Shown one piece after another: positions 9,423 to 21,011 of a stretch of DNA of 64,000 bases (its first letter is position 1; each line of letters begins with the position of its first letter). The stretch is from contig QCDR01000003.1 of the NCBI GenBank assembly GCA_003278705.1, positions 1 to 64,000 on the forward strand. The letters are read 5' to 3'. Under the pieces are notes generated by a model. That model saw only the letters and a list, made by a program, of their open reading frames with translations. It was not told where the DNA came from and did not search any database. Origin of the DNA: Prochlorococcus sp. AG-355-J23. Its GTDB lineage: Bacteria > Cyanobacteriota > Cyanobacteriia > PCC-6307 > Cyanobiaceae. Both the position numbers and the translations under genes were made by a program.

Positions 9423-10295
9423 GTGGACATACCCAAAATCCAATGGTACCCAGGCCATATCGCAAAAGCAGAAAAGAAATTATCTGAAGTTATCAATAAA
9501 GTAGATTTAGTCATAGAAGTTAGAGATGCACGAATTCCTTTGTCAACAGGACATCCACACTTAAATAAATGGATAAATAATAAAAAACATATTCTTGTTA
9601 TTAACAGATCAGACATGATCTCCCCTCATACAATCAATAGTTGGAACAAATGGTTTAATGCTAAAGATCAATATCCTCTTTGGTGTGATGCTAAAAGAGG
9701 AATAGGGATAAAAGAAATTTGTAAGTCAGCCAAAGATTCTAGGTCGTCAATCGACGATAGAAGACTCTCTAGAGGAATGCGAATTAGGCCAATTAGAGCC
9801 CTTACACTTGGTTTTCCAAACGTAGGAAAGTCAGCATTAATTAATAGAATTGCAAAAAAAAGAGTTGTAGATAGCGCTAGGAAGGCAGGCGTGACTCGTA
9901 ATTTAAGATGGATAAAATTAGAAAGTGGTATAGATCTGCTAGATGCTCCTGGTGTTATACCTCCAAATTTAGAAGATCAAAAATCAGCACTTAATCTTGC
10001 ACTGTGTGACGATATTGGTGAAGCTGCTTATGAAATAGAGAGTGCCGCAATTGGGTTTATCAAAATTATATCTACTCTCAACAAAGATAAGAATGCGAAT
10101 ATCTCAGTTAAACAAATATCTAATAGATATGGAGTCGATATTACCAAAGGCTTTAAGAGCCCTTCTGCTTGGATCAACGAAGCAGCATCAAAACATACCT
10201 CAGGTGATAAAAGGAGAATGTCTTATAAGTTATTGGAAGATTATAGAAATCAAATGCTGGGTAAAATTGCTTTAGAAGTCCCACTATGGAATTAA
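9423..10295 (+). CDS. rbgA: Ribosome biogenesis GTPase YlqF/RbgA
   Basis: IQWYPGHIAKAEKKL, INRSDM, GFPNVGKSALINRI, DAPGVIPP: circularly permuted G motifs. GTG start. Confidence 0.93.
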   Translation: MDIPKIQWYPGHIAKAEKKLSEVINKVDLVIEVRDARIPLSTGHPHLNKWINNKKHILVINRSDMISPHTINSWNKWFNAKDQYPLWCDAKRGIGIKEICKSAKDSRSSIDDRRLSRGMRIRPIRALTLGFPNVGKSALINRIAKKRVVDSARKAGVTRNLRWIKLESGIDLLDAPGVIPPNLEDQKSALNLALCDDIGEAAYEIESAAIGFIKIISTLNKDKNANISVKQISNRYGVDITKGFKSPSAWINEAASKHTSGDKRRMSYKLLEDYRNQMLGKIALEVPLWN

Positions 10296-11245
10296 ATAAT
10301 CAAAATTCTTTCGGCTTTGGAGAAGGTGAGCTTATAGAAATTATTTATGAGCTACCTCTGCCTATGAGGCTAGACAGATGGTTGGTAAGTAAAAGGCCAG
10401 AACAAAGTAGAGCAAGAATTCAACATTTTATAAATTCAGGTTTAGTACTTGTAAACTATAAGACCGCAAAAGCAAAGACCCCATTAAAAAATGGCGACAA
10501 TGTTCAAATATGGATGCCTCCTCCAGAACCTCTTATTTATTTGAAACCTGAAAAAATGGATTTAAATATCCTTTTTGAAGACGAGCACATCATAGTCATC
10601 AATAAACAATCAGGTCTAATAGTTCATCCAGCCCCTGGACACAAATCTGGAACTTTAGTGAATGGATTACTTTTTCACTGTAAAGATCTGCCTGGAATTA
10701 ATGGGAAACTAAGACCGGGGATTGTTCACAGATTAGATAAAGATACCTCCGGATGTATGGTGGTTGCAAAAAGTCAAGAGGCATTAGTAAATCTCCAGAA
10801 ACAAATTAAAGAAAAAATAGCATCACGCGAATATATTGCAGTAATTCATGGAGCACCTAATTCTGAAGAAGGCCAAATAGTGGGACACATTGGCAGAGAT
10901 AAATTAAATAGATTGAAATATAAAGTAGTTGAAGAAACTTCAGGAAGGTATGCCTGTACCTATTGGAAATTAGAAGAAAGATTTGGCAATTACTCTTTAA
11001 TGAGTTTCAAACTAGATACGGGGCGAACGCATCAAATAAGAGTTCATTGCGCTCACATTAATCATCCAATTGTTGGTGATCCATTATATGGAAGATGTAA
11101 AAAACTACCATGTAAATTAGATGGCCAAGCTTTACACGCCATCAAGCTTGGACTTATACATCCAATAAATGGTAAAGAAATGATATTTGAATCAGAATTA
11201 CCATTAGATTTTCAAAAATTACTAAGTGTACTTAAAGTTAAATGA
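10286..11245 (+). CDS. rluD: 23S rRNA pseudouridine synthase, RluD family
   Basis: S4 domain, INKQSGLIVHPAPGH, RPGIVHRLDKDTSGCMVVAKS, TGRTHQIRVH. Confidence 0.95.
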   Translation: MELNNQNSFGFGEGELIEIIYELPLPMRLDRWLVSKRPEQSRARIQHFINSGLVLVNYKTAKAKTPLKNGDNVQIWMPPPEPLIYLKPEKMDLNILFEDEHIIVINKQSGLIVHPAPGHKSGTLVNGLLFHCKDLPGINGKLRPGIVHRLDKDTSGCMVVAKSQEALVNLQKQIKEKIASREYIAVIHGAPNSEEGQIVGHIGRDKLNRLKYKVVEETSGRYACTYWKLEERFGNYSLMSFKLDTGRTHQIRVHCAHINHPIVGDPLYGRCKKLPCKLDGQALHAIKLGLIHPINGKEMIFESELPLDFQKLLSVLKVK

Positions 11246-12836
11246 GATTTAAAGAGGAATTTAGAAGCGATTTTGTATACGGGTTTTGAGTTTTAGTGAA
11301 TATTGTAGAACTTTCTCCTTCATCAACTATCTTTCCATGATTCATAACTAGCAACCTATTACAAAATCTTTTAGCAATGCCCAAATCATGAGTAATAAAA
11401 ATAATCGTTAAATTCATTTTTTCTTGAAAGCCTCTTAGTAATTCAAGAATCTCTATTTTTACTGAAGCATCCAACATATTTACGCTCTCATCACAAATTA
11501 AAATTTTTGGCTTCAACAATAGCGCCCTAGCTAATGAAATTCTTTGCAATTGACCACCAGATAATTGGTTAGGATAAGAATTAAAAAAATCATTATTTAA
11601 GGGAAGATTTAAATTTCTTAACATTAATTTTATTTCTTTTTCGATTTTTCTTTTTTCTGAAATTTTTTGAATAAAAAATATATCTTCCAAAATATTTTTA
11701 ATTGTCATTTTCGGATTCAAACTTGAAAAAGGATCTTGAAAAATAATTTGCACTTTATTGTTTTTTTTAAAAGATTTATTTTTCTTAAATGCATGATTTT
11801 TATCATAAATTTTGATTTCACCACCTCTTACTTTAAGAAGTCCAATTAAAGCCCTACATAATGTACTTTTACCACTCCCTGAAGAACCAACTATTCCAAG
11901 AGTCTCATTCTCATATAACTTGAAACTAACTTCATTTAAAGCCTTATTCCATTTATTAATGAAAATTGAAGAATTTAATTTATACCAATGTCTTAGGTTA
12001 TTTACCTCTAGAACGATCTCATCTCGAGCATTATTTTTAGTATTTGGTTCTAATACTATTTTTGAAGCATTTACTAACTTTTTCCCGATATCTGATTTTG
12101 GTGATTGAAAAATATCTAATATATTCCCTTTTTCAACAATCGATCCCTTTTCAATTATTGCAACTTTTTTACACCACTTTGCTGCAAGATTAATATCATG
12201 ACTAATTAAAATTAAAGTTGTATTAAATTCATTACATAGATGAATTATTTCTTGCATAATTTCAAAACTTGTTTTGGTATCTAAGCTTGTTGTAGGTTCA
12301 TCAGCTATTAATAATTTAGGTTTCAAAGCAAGTGCCATTGCTATAGAAACTCTCTGTCTCATTCCACCGCTAAATTGATGTGGGAAAGAATCAAGTCTAC
12401 TTGCTTCAATTCCGACTTTTTGAAAAACTTCTCTTACTAATTTTTTAATATCTAAAGATGATTTAGTTTGATCATGTGTTTTAAATAATTCATATAAATG
12501 ATCCCCAACTCTCATGAGCGGATTAAGTTTTTTTATAGAGTCTTGATAAATAAATCCAAAATTCTTTCTTCTAAATAATTGTGCATCTTTGTTATTTATT
12601 TTCCTAGGATCTACACTAGAAATCGATAGATACCCTTTAGAAGTGGCCATTTCAGGCATTATATTTACTAATGTTTTTGCAAACGTGGTCTTTCCACATC
12701 CAGAAGGTCCTATTATGGCCAAATGATCTCCACTATCTATTTCCAAATTAAAATTTTTGATAATAGGTTGCTGTTTTTGACCATATTTAACAGTAAGATT
12801 TTTAACTACAATAATTTTTTCTTTATTTTTTTCCAT
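11238..12836 (-). CDS. Fused double-ATPase ABC transporter ATP-binding protein (DppD-DppF / peptide-nickel type)
   Basis: Two complete NBDs: GPSGCGKTT...FSGGMRQRVSIAMALALKPKLLIADEPTTSLD and GSSGSGKST...LSGGQLQRISLARALLLKPKILICDESVNMLD. Confidence 0.95.
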   Translation of the reverse strand: MEKNKEKIIVVKNLTVKYGQKQQPIIKNFNLEIDSGDHLAIIGPSGCGKTTFAKTLVNIMPEMATSKGYLSISSVDPRKINNKDAQLFRRKNFGFIYQDSIKKLNPLMRVGDHLYELFKTHDQTKSSLDIKKLVREVFQKVGIEASRLDSFPHQFSGGMRQRVSIAMALALKPKLLIADEPTTSLDTKTSFEIMQEIIHLCNEFNTTLILISHDINLAAKWCKKVAIIEKGSIVEKGNILDIFQSPKSDIGKKLVNASKIVLEPNTKNNARDEIVLEVNNLRHWYKLNSSIFINKWNKALNEVSFKLYENETLGIVGSSGSGKSTLCRALIGLLKVRGGEIKIYDKNHAFKKNKSFKKNNKVQIIFQDPFSSLNPKMTIKNILEDIFFIQKISEKRKIEKEIKLMLRNLNLPLNNDFFNSYPNQLSGGQLQRISLARALLLKPKILICDESVNMLDASVKIEILELLRGFQEKMNLTIIFITHDLGIAKRFCNRLLVMNHGKIVDEGESSTIFTKTQNPYTKSLLNSSLNLI

Positions 12837-12890
12837 GATTTATAGCAAATTTTTCTAGACCTAAATAAAATACATCTAAAGCAATATAAA

Positions 12891-15200
12891 ATGTCCGAGG
12901 CAGCTGCAAATTCAAAAGAGAAAAACGAAATTGAAGTTTCCAAAACTATTTTGCCTGAAAATAAAAAATATGAAAGTGAATCTTTGAATTATCAAATAAA
13001 CATTCCCAATTGGCTTCTTAAAGATATTCACAATTTTGAAAAATCAAATAAAGAAAATTATCAGAATCAAAACCTTATAGTAAAGGCTTTTAAACTTGCT
13101 TATAAAGCTCATGATGGACAATTCCGCGCGAGCGGCGAGCCATACATTATCCACCCGGTTGCTGTTGCAAATCTCCTTAAAGAAATAGGTGCTAGTTCAT
13201 CTGTTATTGCTGCAGGCCTTTTACATGATGTAGTTGAAGATACTGGCATTGATTTATCCGAAATAGAAACAAATTTTGGATTAGAAGTAAAAATACTTGT
13301 AGAGGGTGTAACGAAATTAGGCGGCATTCACTTTAACAACAGGACTGAAGCACAAGCTGAAAATCTTAGGAAAATGTTTTTGGCTATGGCCAGCGATATC
13401 AGAGTTGTCTTAGTAAAACTTGCAGATCGACTTCATAACATGAGAACAATTGAATGGCTAAATGATGAGAAAAAACTAAGAATAGCGAGAGAAACAAGAG
13501 AGATTTATGCACCATTAGCTAATCGGCTAGGAATAAACAGATTTAAATGGGAATTAGAAGATTTAGCTTTTAAATTCCTAGAGCCTAAAGAATATCTAGA
13601 TCTTAAAGATCAAATCGCTGTTAAAAGAAGTGATAGAGAAAAAAGATTAAAAGTAACTTTGAATCTTATGAAGGAAAACTTGATTTCAGCAGGTTTGAAA
13701 AATTTTGAAATAACAGGAAGGCCGAAACATCTTTATGGCATCTGGAGCAAAATGGAAAGACAACAAAAGCATTTTCACGAGATTTATGATGTTGCTGCCC
13801 TAAGAATTATTGTTGACAATTCAGATAGTTGTTATAGAGCTTTAGCAGTTGTTCATGATACTTTCAAACCAATTCCAGGTAGATTTAAAGACTATATAGG
13901 ATTACCAAAACCCAATGGTTATCAGTCCTTACACACTTCTGTGATTGGAAGACATCGACCCATTGAAGTTCAAATTAGAACTACTTCGATGCATCAAATT
14001 GCTGAATATGGAATCGCCGCTCATTGGCAATACAAAGAGGGTGGTTCTCCTGCTAAAAGTAATGCCGAGAGATTTAATTGGCTAAGACAATTAGTAGAAT
14101 GGCAACAAGAAGGTAATGAAAGGGATCATAATGATTATTTAGCTTCAATTAAAGAAGATTTATTTGATGAAGAAGTATTTGTTATCACTCCAAAAGGAGA
14201 TGTAGTTGGTTTAAGAAAAGGATCTACCGCGATAGATTTCGCCTACAGAATTCATTCTGAAGTTGGAAATCACTGTAATGGAATAAGAATTAATGAAAAG
14301 CTTTCTCCATTATCTACAGCACTTCAAAATGGTGACTTCATAGAAATCTTGACAAGTAATAATGCTACTCCAAGCTTGGATTGGCTGAACTTTGTAGTTA
14401 CGCCAACTGCTAAAAATAGAATTCGCCAATGGTATAAGAAAAGCCATCGTGATGAAACGATTAAAAGAGGTAGAGATTTACTTGAAAAAGAAGTAGGTAG
14501 AAACGGTTTTGAAGCATTACTTTCTAGTGAAGCCATGAAAAAAGTTGCAAATCGATGCAATTTAAAAACTACTGAAGACCTTCTGGCATCACTTGGTTTT
14601 GGTGGTTTAACTTTGCATCAAGTATTAAACAGACTAAGAGAAGAAATAAAATTACAGACAGAAGATGTAAAAAATGATTCTGACTCTGAAATAGCAAAAT
14701 CTCTTAAAAGTAATAGTAATTTATCTACTCATCAATCTAATACAGCCGCTAAATCTCCAATTTCCGGGATAGAAGGTCTTGATTACAGAATAGGTAAATG
14801 CTGTGCCCCACTCCCAGGCGAGGATATTATCGGAACTGTGTCGCTCGGCAACCATGGGATAACTATACATAGGGAAGATTGTGAAAATGTAATACCAATT
14901 CCAATAGAGAGAAGATTACCTGTCGGTTGGAATCAAGATAATAAAACTGGCGATAATAAGTTTCCAATTCAGCTACGAATAGAAGTAATTGATCGAGTTG
15001 GAGTTCTGAAAGATATTCTTATGCGGTTATCTGATAAAGGTATAAACGTTAGCGATGCCAATGTTAAAACTGCTTATGGTAAACCAGCTATTATAAATCT
15101 TTGTGTAGGTCTTGAAAGTTATAATCAACTTCACAAAACAATTGAACAAATTAAATCAATGACAGATGTTTTAGATATTGCCAGAGTTGGACAAAGTTAA
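12891..15200 (+). CDS. spoT: Bifunctional (p)ppGpp synthetase/hydrolase, RelA/SpoT family
   Basis: HD hydrolase (GLLHDVVEDTG), synthetase (PNGYQSLHTSVIG), TGS and ACT domains. Confidence 0.97.
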   Translation: MSEAAANSKEKNEIEVSKTILPENKKYESESLNYQINIPNWLLKDIHNFEKSNKENYQNQNLIVKAFKLAYKAHDGQFRASGEPYIIHPVAVANLLKEIGASSSVIAAGLLHDVVEDTGIDLSEIETNFGLEVKILVEGVTKLGGIHFNNRTEAQAENLRKMFLAMASDIRVVLVKLADRLHNMRTIEWLNDEKKLRIARETREIYAPLANRLGINRFKWELEDLAFKFLEPKEYLDLKDQIAVKRSDREKRLKVTLNLMKENLISAGLKNFEITGRPKHLYGIWSKMERQQKHFHEIYDVAALRIIVDNSDSCYRALAVVHDTFKPIPGRFKDYIGLPKPNGYQSLHTSVIGRHRPIEVQIRTTSMHQIAEYGIAAHWQYKEGGSPAKSNAERFNWLRQLVEWQQEGNERDHNDYLASIKEDLFDEEVFVITPKGDVVGLRKGSTAIDFAYRIHSEVGNHCNGIRINEKLSPLSTALQNGDFIEILTSNNATPSLDWLNFVVTPTAKNRIRQWYKKSHRDETIKRGRDLLEKEVGRNGFEALLSSEAMKKVANRCNLKTTEDLLASLGFGGLTLHQVLNRLREEIKLQTEDVKNDSDSEIAKSLKSNSNLSTHQSNTAAKSPISGIEGLDYRIGKCCAPLPGEDIIGTVSLGNHGITIHREDCENVIPIPIERRLPVGWNQDNKTGDNKFPIQLRIEVIDRVGVLKDILMRLSDKGINVSDANVKTAYGKPAIINLCVGLESYNQLHKTIEQIKSMTDVLDIARVGQS

Positions 15201-15218
15201 TTTTAAAATTAGATCAAT

Positions 15219-15662
15219 CTATCTTTTACTTTTTATCTTGTAGATAAAGAAAACAATACTACCGCAAATCAAAGCTAATAAAATTCCTACACAAGATGAA
15301 CCTAAGAGTAATTTTAGGGAAAAAATTCTACCTTGTTTCCATAAGTCATCAATAACTAAACTTTTTTCAAGAATTTTATTAGAAGAATGATTTAAAAAAA
15401 TCGAACCAACTTTATAGTTAAAATAATAAAGTGGAATATAAGTAAAAGGGTTGCTGATCCAGGTACCAATTGCAGCTAGAACAATATTTCCTTTAGCTAT
15501 TTTGGCAAAAAATACCCCCATTAAAGTCTGAAACCCAAAAAAAGGAAAGCAGCCACTAAATACCCCTATAGCTAAACCTTTAGCATTAAAGAAAGGACTT
15601 CCATTCTGATTCCTAAATAATGATAGAATTTTCTTATAGGTAATATCTCTTTTAAATCTCAT
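15219..15662 (-). CDS. DUF2062 domain membrane protein
   Basis: GVFSGCFPFFGFQTLMGVFFAKIAKGNIVLAAIGTWISNPFTYIPLYYFNYKVG. Confidence 0.85.
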   Translation of the reverse strand: MRFKRDITYKKILSLFRNQNGSPFFNAKGLAIGVFSGCFPFFGFQTLMGVFFAKIAKGNIVLAAIGTWISNPFTYIPLYYFNYKVGSIFLNHSSNKILEKSLVIDDLWKQGRIFSLKLLLGSSCVGILLALICGSIVFFIYKIKSKR

Positions 15663-15728
15663 TCAGAAAGAAAATTTCAAAATTAAATTCTTGATAATCT
15701 TACTTAATTATCCATAACAAAGCGAGAG

Positions 15729-17111
15729 ATGGATTCGATAGTTACTACAGAAGATACGATAGCCGCAATAGCTTCAGCTGTAAGTATAGGGAAAGGGGGA
15801 GTTGCGATAATAAGAGTATCAGGAAAAGACGCGATAAATTCTTGCAAAAAGATTGTTCAAACTAAATCTAAATATGCATGGGAATCACATAGAGTTTTTC
15901 ATGGTTTTATTCAGGAAAATAAACTAAATAAATTTATAGATGAGGTTTTAATTTTAGTGATGAAATCACCAAATAGCTTCACAGGAGAGGATGTGGTTGA
16001 ACTTCATTGCCATGGCGGAATTATCATAGTAAATAAAGTTTTAAAGATATTATTATCTAGTAATTCTAGAGTTAGACTTGCAAACCCAGGAGAATTTAGT
16101 CAAAGAGCTTTTCTTAATGGAAAAATAGACCTTACTCAAGCCGAGTCGATTAATCAATTAATTAATGCAAATAATACCAGATCAGCAGAGTTAGCTTTTA
16201 GCGGGGTTCAAGGAGAAATAAAGAAAAAAATTGATGATATTAAAAATGACCTTATAAATCAACTTTGCGAAATAGAAGCGAGAGTTGATTTTGAAGAAGA
16301 CTTTACAGATTTTGATTACACCAAATATCTAAAAAACATTAAAAAAGTAAAAGAAAAAATAGAATTACTAATAGAAAATGCAAAAAGAAATTCATATATT
16401 CACAATGGAATATCCATTGCGCTTATAGGTAAAACAAATGTTGGTAAAAGCTCTTTATTAAATTTGCTTGCAAAAAAAGAGAAAGCAATCGTAACTAATA
16501 TTCCTGGAACAACTAGAGATGTTATTGAAGTTAATTTAACTATTAATGATATTCCAATGAAAATAATTGATACTGCTGGCATAAGAGAAACTCATGAACA
16601 AATTGAAAGTATTGGAATTAAAAAAAGTTTTGGAAAAATAAAAGAGTCAGATTTTATAATTTATATTTATAGTCTTGAAGAAGGATTTAATAAAGAAGAC
16701 AAAAAAATAATACAAGAAATTCCCAAAGAAAAATTAATTACTATTTTGGGCAATAAAAAAGATTTAATTGATTGCAAAAATATTAATTCAAATGAGTTAA
16801 AAAACACAATTCTTATGAGTATCAAGAATAATGATGGTGAAAGATTATTAATAGACACAATCATAAAAAAATGCGGATTAAAACAAGTAGAAAATATCAA
16901 TATATTTTTAAACGAAAGACATCTAACAAATTTGTCTGCTTGCTTATCTAATTTAAATGATACTGATGAAATAATTGAAAATAAATTGCCATTTGATTTG
17001 TTATCAATTGAGCTGAGAGATGGAATTCAAAACTTATCTAAAATAACTGGTCAAGAATTAACAGAGGAACTTCTAGATAATATTTTTTCTAAGTTTTGTA
17101 TTGGTAAATAA
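15729..17111 (+). CDS. mnmE: tRNA modification GTPase MnmE (TrmE)
   Basis: [46 protein letters not shown]-terminal FCIGK. Confidence 0.98.
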   Translation: MDSIVTTEDTIAAIASAVSIGKGGVAIIRVSGKDAINSCKKIVQTKSKYAWESHRVFHGFIQENKLNKFIDEVLILVMKSPNSFTGEDVVELHCHGGIIIVNKVLKILLSSNSRVRLANPGEFSQRAFLNGKIDLTQAESINQLINANNTRSAELAFSGVQGEIKKKIDDIKNDLINQLCEIEARVDFEEDFTDFDYTKYLKNIKKVKEKIELLIENAKRNSYIHNGISIALIGKTNVGKSSLLNLLAKKEKAIVTNIPGTTRDVIEVNLTINDIPMKIIDTAGIRETHEQIESIGIKKSFGKIKESDFIIYIYSLEEGFNKEDKKIIQEIPKEKLITILGNKKDLIDCKNINSNELKNTILMSIKNNDGERLLIDTIIKKCGLKQVENINIFLNERHLTNLSACLSNLNDTDEIIENKLPFDLLSIELRDGIQNLSKITGQELTEELLDNIFSKFCIGK

Positions 17112-17193
17112 ATTTGAGTTAAATTACATAGTGATATATAGTTGATTCTCTAACTTCAGTTTAATTTCTATTAATTAATTATTTCTTAGTTTA

Positions 17194-18060
17194 GTGGATT
17201 TAAATACTCCAATAATAAGTAAAATCATTGATAATTGGATCGATGAAGATATAGGTAGGGGAGATCTTACAAGTTCCTCTATTACAGAAGAGAATGGTAA
17301 TGCATATTGGATTGCAAAAGAAGAGGGTATATTCTGCGGGATTGAAATTATAAAAGAAATTTTTAGAAAAATTGATTTAAAAATCAGTCCAAAATTTAAT
17401 ATCTCTGATGGAGATCAATTTTTTAAAGATCAAAAACTCTTAGAAATATATGGGCCTTCAAAAAGTTTGCTAGCTAGTGAAAGAATAAGCTTAAATATAG
17501 CAATGCATTTATCTGGAATATCAACATACACAAAGAATCTTGTAAATAAGTTAGAAGGTACAAATATAAAATTAGCAGATACTAGGAAAACGACTCCTGG
17601 CTTAAGAATATTTGAAAAATATGCATTCAAATGCGGAGGTGGAGTCAATCATAGAATGGGATTATACGATGCAGCTATGATAAAAGAAAATCACATTGCA
17701 TGGACAGATAATCTTAATAATGCAGTAAAAAAAATTCGACTAAATTCGCCTTTTACAACTCATATCATAATTGAAGCTGAGAATATCGAACAGGCAAAAG
17801 AAGCAGTATTAGCAGGAGCAGATAGTGTCTTATTGGATGAACTTAGCCCTGAAATAATCAAAAAAAACGTTCAAGAATTAAGAGATTTATCAATGAATAG
17901 CTTAAAAAAAGAAGTAAATAAAAATTTGATAATAGAAGTTTCTGGAATTAACCCTGAAGAAATTAGTAAATATCTAATAAAAGGTATTGATTTGATTTCA
18001 ACAAGTTCTTCAATCACTAAAAGTAATTGGATTGATTTGAGTATGCGTTATATTAATTAA
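17194..18060 (+). CDS. nadC: Nicotinate-nucleotide pyrophosphorylase (carboxylating)
   Basis: DEDIGRGDLTS, LADTRKTTPGLRIFEKYAFKCGGGVNHRMGLYDAAMIKENH. GTG start. Confidence 0.96.
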   Translation: MDLNTPIISKIIDNWIDEDIGRGDLTSSSITEENGNAYWIAKEEGIFCGIEIIKEIFRKIDLKISPKFNISDGDQFFKDQKLLEIYGPSKSLLASERISLNIAMHLSGISTYTKNLVNKLEGTNIKLADTRKTTPGLRIFEKYAFKCGGGVNHRMGLYDAAMIKENHIAWTDNLNNAVKKIRLNSPFTTHIIIEAENIEQAKEAVLAGADSVLLDELSPEIIKKNVQELRDLSMNSLKKEVNKNLIIEVSGINPEEISKYLIKGIDLISTSSSITKSNWIDLSMRYIN

Positions 18061-18087
18061 TTATATAGATAAATAATTGAATAATTA

Positions 18088-19902
18088 ATGCTAATCATTT
18101 TTAAAGAATTAACAAAACAATTTGAACAAACTCTTTTAGATAGTCTTGAAAAAAATGATAAAAAAGGAGAATTCGAAATTCTTCGAAAAAATTTAATTAC
18201 ACAATCATCAAAAGAGGAATTTGGTGATTATCAATGTAATGTTTGTTTAAGTTTATCTAAAATATATAAAAAGAACCCAAGAGATATTTCTAATGATTTT
18301 ATTAACCTTTTAAATAAAAATATAAGCATATCAAAATTATGTAAGAGTCTAGAAATAGCTGGACCTGGATTTATAAATATAAAATTAAAAGATGAGGTTC
18401 TAATAAATGAAATTAAGTCAAATATTCAATGCAATAGGGCTGGCATACCTCTAATTAGAAAAGATTTAGATAGTAGTTTGTCCAATAAAGTTATTGTAGA
18501 TTTTTCTAGCCCTAATATTGCTAAAGAAATGCATGTAGGGCATTTAAGATCAACAATAATAGGTGACTCAATATCTAGAATTTTCGAGTTAAGAGGTTAT
18601 GAAGTTTTAAGACTCAATCATGTTGGTGATTGGGGAACACAATTTGGCATGCTTATTACTCAGCTCAAAGATTTATATTCAAATGATCTAGAAGAAATAG
18701 GAAAGATCAAAATAAGTGATTTAGTTGAATTTTATAAAGAATCAAAAAAAAGATTTGATAACGAATCTGAATTCCAAAAAAGATCTAGAGAGGAAGTAGT
18801 TAAGCTACAAAGTGGAGATATTAAATCGATTAAAGCTTGGAAATTATTATGTGATCAATCAAGGAAAGAATTTGATGAAATCTATAAAAATTTAAAAATA
18901 AAAATAGAAGAAAGAGGTGAATCTTTTTATAATCCCTTCTTAAAATCAGTTATTGATGATTTAAATTTAGAAAAAATATTAGTAGAAGATCAAGGAGCAA
19001 AATGTGTATTTTTAGATGGGATGACTAATAAAGAAGGCAAACCTTTACCGCTAATTATTCAAAAAAAAGATGGGGGTTTTAATTATGCCACTACAGATCT
19101 TGCTGCTATAAGATACAGATTCAATAAACCTCCTAATGGCGATGATGCTTCAAGAATTATTTATGTAACTGATCATGGGCAAGCAAATCATTTTGCTGGA
19201 GTTTTTCAAGTTGCAAAAAAAGCAAAATGGATCCCAGACAATTGTCAATTAGACCATGTCCCTTTTGGGTTAGTTCAAGGAATTGATGGCAAAAAACTAA
19301 AGACAAGAGAAGGTGAAACAATACGCCTAAAAGATTTATTAAATGAAGCAGTTAGAAGAGCAAAAGAAGATTTATTGAAAAGATTAGAAGATGAAGATCG
19401 TTATGAGACCGAAGAGTTTATAGCAAATACTTCAAGAATTATTGGATTAGGAGCAGTTAAGTATGCAGATTTAAGTCAAAATAGGATTACCAATTATCAA
19501 TTTAGTTTTGATAAAATGCTTTCCCTAAATGGTAATACTGCTCCTTATTTGTTATATACACTTGTAAGAATTTTAGGAATTAAAAGAAAAAATAATTTTG
19601 TTTATGACTCTAAAGATTTTCAGTACGTAAATTATGAACATAAATCTGAGTGGAAACTTATCAGAAAATTACTTAAGTTCGATGAAGTCATAATTTCTAT
19701 TGAAAAAGACTTAATGTTAAATAGATTATGCAATTATCTGTTCGAGCTATGTCAGACTTTTAATAGATTCTATGATCAAGTTCCAATCCTCAAAGAAGAA
19801 AAAAATATAAAAATTTCTAGGCTTAATTTATGTGACCTAACTGCAAAAACACTAAAATTAAGCTTAGAGCTTTTAGGAATTGAAACTTTAGAAAGAATGT
19901 AA
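18088..19902 (+). CDS. argS: Arginyl-tRNA synthetase
   Basis: [48 protein letters not shown]. Confidence 0.98.
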   Translation: MLIIFKELTKQFEQTLLDSLEKNDKKGEFEILRKNLITQSSKEEFGDYQCNVCLSLSKIYKKNPRDISNDFINLLNKNISISKLCKSLEIAGPGFINIKLKDEVLINEIKSNIQCNRAGIPLIRKDLDSSLSNKVIVDFSSPNIAKEMHVGHLRSTIIGDSISRIFELRGYEVLRLNHVGDWGTQFGMLITQLKDLYSNDLEEIGKIKISDLVEFYKESKKRFDNESEFQKRSREEVVKLQSGDIKSIKAWKLLCDQSRKEFDEIYKNLKIKIEERGESFYNPFLKSVIDDLNLEKILVEDQGAKCVFLDGMTNKEGKPLPLIIQKKDGGFNYATTDLAAIRYRFNKPPNGDDASRIIYVTDHGQANHFAGVFQVAKKAKWIPDNCQLDHVPFGLVQGIDGKKLKTREGETIRLKDLLNEAVRRAKEDLLKRLEDEDRYETEEFIANTSRIIGLGAVKYADLSQNRITNYQFSFDKMLSLNGNTAPYLLYTLVRILGIKRKNNFVYDSKDFQYVNYEHKSEWKLIRKLLKFDEVIISIEKDLMLNRLCNYLFELCQTFNRFYDQVPILKEEKNIKISRLNLCDLTAKTLKLSLELLGIETLERM

Positions 19903-21011
19903 TGAATGATTTTGATCCATTAAATAATCTTTTCCCAAAACCAAGAGAAGAAATAATAAATATGCAGTCTTACTCTGCACCTTTAGAAAATAGAAGAAAT
20001 TTACTCCGCTTAGACTTTAATGAAAATACTTTAGGTCCAAGTCCTAAGGTTCTAGAGGCATTACAAGCGATAAAATTAGATGAGATTTCAATTTATCCAG
20101 AATATAATTTTTTAAAAAAATTTTTATGTGATAAATATCTTGATTCAAGAAAATTTGGTAATGATGAAATCGGAATTTTCAATGGAGCAGATGCAGCAAT
20201 AAATGCAATTTTCAATTGCTTTGGAGAAAAAGATCAAATATTTCTAACAACAAATCCAACTTTTGGTTACTATTCTCCTTGTGCAGAAATCCGAGGAATG
20301 AAAAAAATAAGTTGTTCTTACATTGGAGAAAATTTTCTATTCCCCATCGAAGAATTTAGGGAAAAAATAATAAAGCATAATCCAAAGTTAATATTTATTT
20401 GCAATCCAAATAATCCAACAGGAACTGTTCTAAGCTCTCATGAAATAATTAATTTAGCCAATATCAATAAAGATTCATTAATAGTTGTTGATGAACTATA
20501 TGAAAAATTTAATGGAGATAGTCTTCTTGAATCGATAAATTTTGAAAAGAATAAAAATATACTAATAATCCAATCTCTTTCAAAAACTGCAGGTCTAGCT
20601 GGTTTAAGAATAGGTTTTACTTTTGGCAATAAAAGTTTAATTCAGTACATTAATAAAGTTACAGGACCATATGATGTAAACAGCTTTGCTATAACAGCTG
20701 CATTAGCAGCACTTAAAGACAAATCATATATTGATAATTATGTTTTAGAAGTAAAAAAGGCGAGGGAATGGATTTTAAATAAATTTAAATCAACAAAAAT
20801 CAGAACTCACTTTAGTGGAGGTAATTATTTCTTAATTTGGCCAAAAAAAGATCCTAAAATCTTAATACAACAGATGAGAGAAAAAGGTATTCTTATTAGA
20901 AGTATGGAAAACAAAAAAGATATCGGTAATTCTATAAGGGTTAGTATTGGAACTAAAGAACAAATGATTTTTTTCTGGGACAATTACAAGATATTAGATT
21001 TAAAAAATTAA
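19902..21011 (+). CDS. hisC: Histidinol-phosphate aminotransferase-like PLP aminotransferase
   Basis: LRLDFNENTLGPSPKVLEAL, CNPNNPTGTVLS, SLSKTAGLAGLRIGFTFG. Confidence 0.8.
   Translation: MNDFDPLNNLFPKPREEIINMQSYSAPLENRRNLLRLDFNENTLGPSPKVLEALQAIKLDEISIYPEYNFLKKFLCDKYLDSRKFGNDEIGIFNGADAAINAIFNCFGEKDQIFLTTNPTFGYYSPCAEIRGMKKISCSYIGENFLFPIEEFREKIIKHNPKLIFICNPNNPTGTVLSSHEIINLANINKDSLIVVDELYEKFNGDSLLESINFEKNKNILIIQSLSKTAGLAGLRIGFTFGNKSLIQYINKVTGPYDVNSFAITAALAALKDKSYIDNYVLEVKKAREWILNKFKSTKIRTHFSGGNYFLIWPKKDPKILIQQMREKGILIRSMENKKDIGNSIRVSIGTKEQMIFFWDNYKILDLKN

Noticed and set aside
9317-9616. 99-aa minus ORF in the pgk-rbgA region
   Set aside because: Mostly antisense to the rbgA 5' end; no recognisable motif, and the flanking gene is strongly supported.
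5042-21011. Two HisC-like aminotransferases (5042-6163 and 19902-21011) as a recent duplication
   Set aside because: Sequences are clearly divergent outside shared PLP-enzyme motifs and fit separate CobC/CobD-like and HisC-like roles.
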